Positions 32,437 to 33,131 of a DNA stretch of 33,131 bases are shown here, one piece after another; position 1 is the stretch's first letter; each line of letters begins with the position of its first letter. The notes beneath the pieces are model-generated. The model did not search any database and had not been told where the DNA came from. It saw only the letters and a list, made by a program, of their open reading frames with translations. This DNA comes from RGIG8306 sp964566025 (GTDB taxonomy: Bacteria; Bacillota; Clostridia; Lachnospirales; Lachnospiraceae), in NCBI GenBank assembly GCA_964566025.1, contig CAZMHF010000021.1:1-33131 (forward strand), given 5' to 3'. The position numbers were made by a program, and so were the translations under genes.

Positions 32437-33030
32437 ATGAAAAAACTTTTTTTCATTTTCCTTTTGCAAATCACAATTTTATTGTTGGTTGCTTGTTCAG
32501 GTGCTGGCGGACTAGCGCTGTTCCGTTATAAGAGCGAGGGAAACATTTATGATTATTCTTCCATTGGCGAGAGCGAACCTTATACTATGACGCAAAACGA
32601 ACCATTAAGCATTCTGCAAGGTTCAACAGAACGTCAATGGTTCAATACGAAGTTTAATGAATTCAAGAATGTTAGCTCTTTTCCGTTTGATCAACATTTT
32701 CTAGCTGGTCTATGCTCTACAAATGACCGCTATTTATTTATTATCACTGCCTACAAATATGAAGATTGGACCAATCCTCCTTCTATGTATGGCACCTATT
32801 TAAAATCGCAATCCATTTTTGACTACGTTGGCAACCCAGATCATCTGGCAATCAATATTCACAAAGAAGGTCATGCTGTTGTATTGGAAGACTTGATGTA
32901 TTTAATCGAGTATTGCAACGAACAGTTTTATGGAATTGCCCCAACGCACGACTTATCAAAGCTTACAACTTCATTATATGAAAAAGCTGCCAACAAAGAC
33001 GGTGCCTTGGATGAACTACTTTTAGATTAG
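32437..33030 (+). CDS. Lipoprotein resembling the C-terminal part of a CE15-like esterase
   Basis: A 197-aa lipoprotein: a short basic start, a hydrophobic core and the lipobox LVAC with Cys20. The stretch from about residue 70 resembles the second half of glucuronoyl-esterase (CE15)-type alpha/beta hydrolases: WFNTKFNEF, FPFDQHFLAGLC, the acidic EDWTNPPSMYGTYL, and HKEGHAVVLEDLMYL with a His like the catalytic one. The first half of the fold, with the nucleophile Ser motif, is absent; upstream is only the tRNA gene. So the protein is a remnant, a binding protein, or a new small form. The ATG at 32437 has AGGTG 6 nt upstream. The resemblance is from memory, not a search. Confidence 0.6.
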   Translation: MKKLFFIFLLQITILLLVACSGAGGLALFRYKSEGNIYDYSSIGESEPYTMTQNEPLSILQGSTERQWFNTKFNEFKNVSSFPFDQHFLAGLCSTNDRYLFIITAYKYEDWTNPPSMYGTYLKSQSIFDYVGNPDHLAINIHKEGHAVVLEDLMYLIEYCNEQFYGIAPTHDLSKLTTSLYEKAANKDGALDELLLD

Positions 33031-33131
33031 CTTTTATCTTTTTACTTTTTTCATACCCTTTTATTTTATTTTCGAAACCGTTACTTGAAACTTACACAAA
33101 TCTAATCAAAACTAATTAAATCTGACGTTCA

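Overview
This is ordinary chromosomal DNA from a low-GC, anaerobic Firmicute, most like a member of the Lachnospiraceae or related Clostridia. The signs are A+T-rich codon use, strong AGGAGG ribosome-binding sites, the GlgC/GlgD pair, the order gdpP-rplI-dnaB and rpsF-ssb-rpsR, the order sua5-ywlE-rpiB, and an oxygen-sensitive pyruvate formate-lyase (PFL) fermentation locus. I see no phage, plasmid or CRISPR array. No sporulation genes were recognised, and the usual places for spoVT and yabPQ beside mfd/hup/rqcP are empty.

Layout. Positions 1-120 hold a hairpin that resembles the right end of an IS200/IS605-type element, and the terminator of the first operon. Positions 122-10326 are all minus strand: rqcP and hup; a PrsA/SurA-like lipoprotein, mfd, pth and a membrane-anchored polysaccharide deacetylase; then glgD and glgC. 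Positions 10327-15554 are plus strand: murC, a dnaD-like gene, a dnaC/dnaI-like helicase loader and a long PRPP synthetase, ending in an 18-bp-stem bidirectional terminator. Positions 15554-19918 are minus strand: a membrane-anchored GH18-type protein, sua5/tsaC, a ywlE-type phosphatase, rpiB and comEB (dCMP deaminase).

Positions 19919-20692 are a 0.77-kb gene-free stretch with a dispersed repeat and a tandem array of hairpin repeats. Then come mecA (plus), a small DUF1858 gene (minus) and the PFL locus (plus, 21826-25169). Positions 25236-30288 are minus strand: gdpP-rplI-dnaB and rpsF-ssb-rpsR. The end holds a DUF951 gene, an S1-domain protein with a small Smr protein, tRNA-Cys(GCA), and a lipoprotein that looks like the C-terminal part of a carbohydrate esterase.

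Most notable: pyruvate formate-lyase is encoded in two pieces. The large polypeptide (702 aa) carries the active-site Cys-Cys pair but ends before the glycyl-radical domain. That domain is a separate 80-aa gene with its own strong ribosome-binding site, overlapping the activase gene pflA by 4 nt. A 2[4Fe-4S] ferredoxin follows. This is a permanently two-part glycyl radical enzyme, arranged like an E. coli PFL repaired by the YfiD/GrcA spare part.

Other links between genes: ssb, dnaB, dnaD and dnaC serve replication, and DnaA-box-like sites lie before dnaD. mecA and ywlE both point to ClpC proteolysis. rqcP, pth, S1 and Smr concern translation quality. comEB and prs serve nucleotide supply. 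gdpP degrades c-di-AMP.
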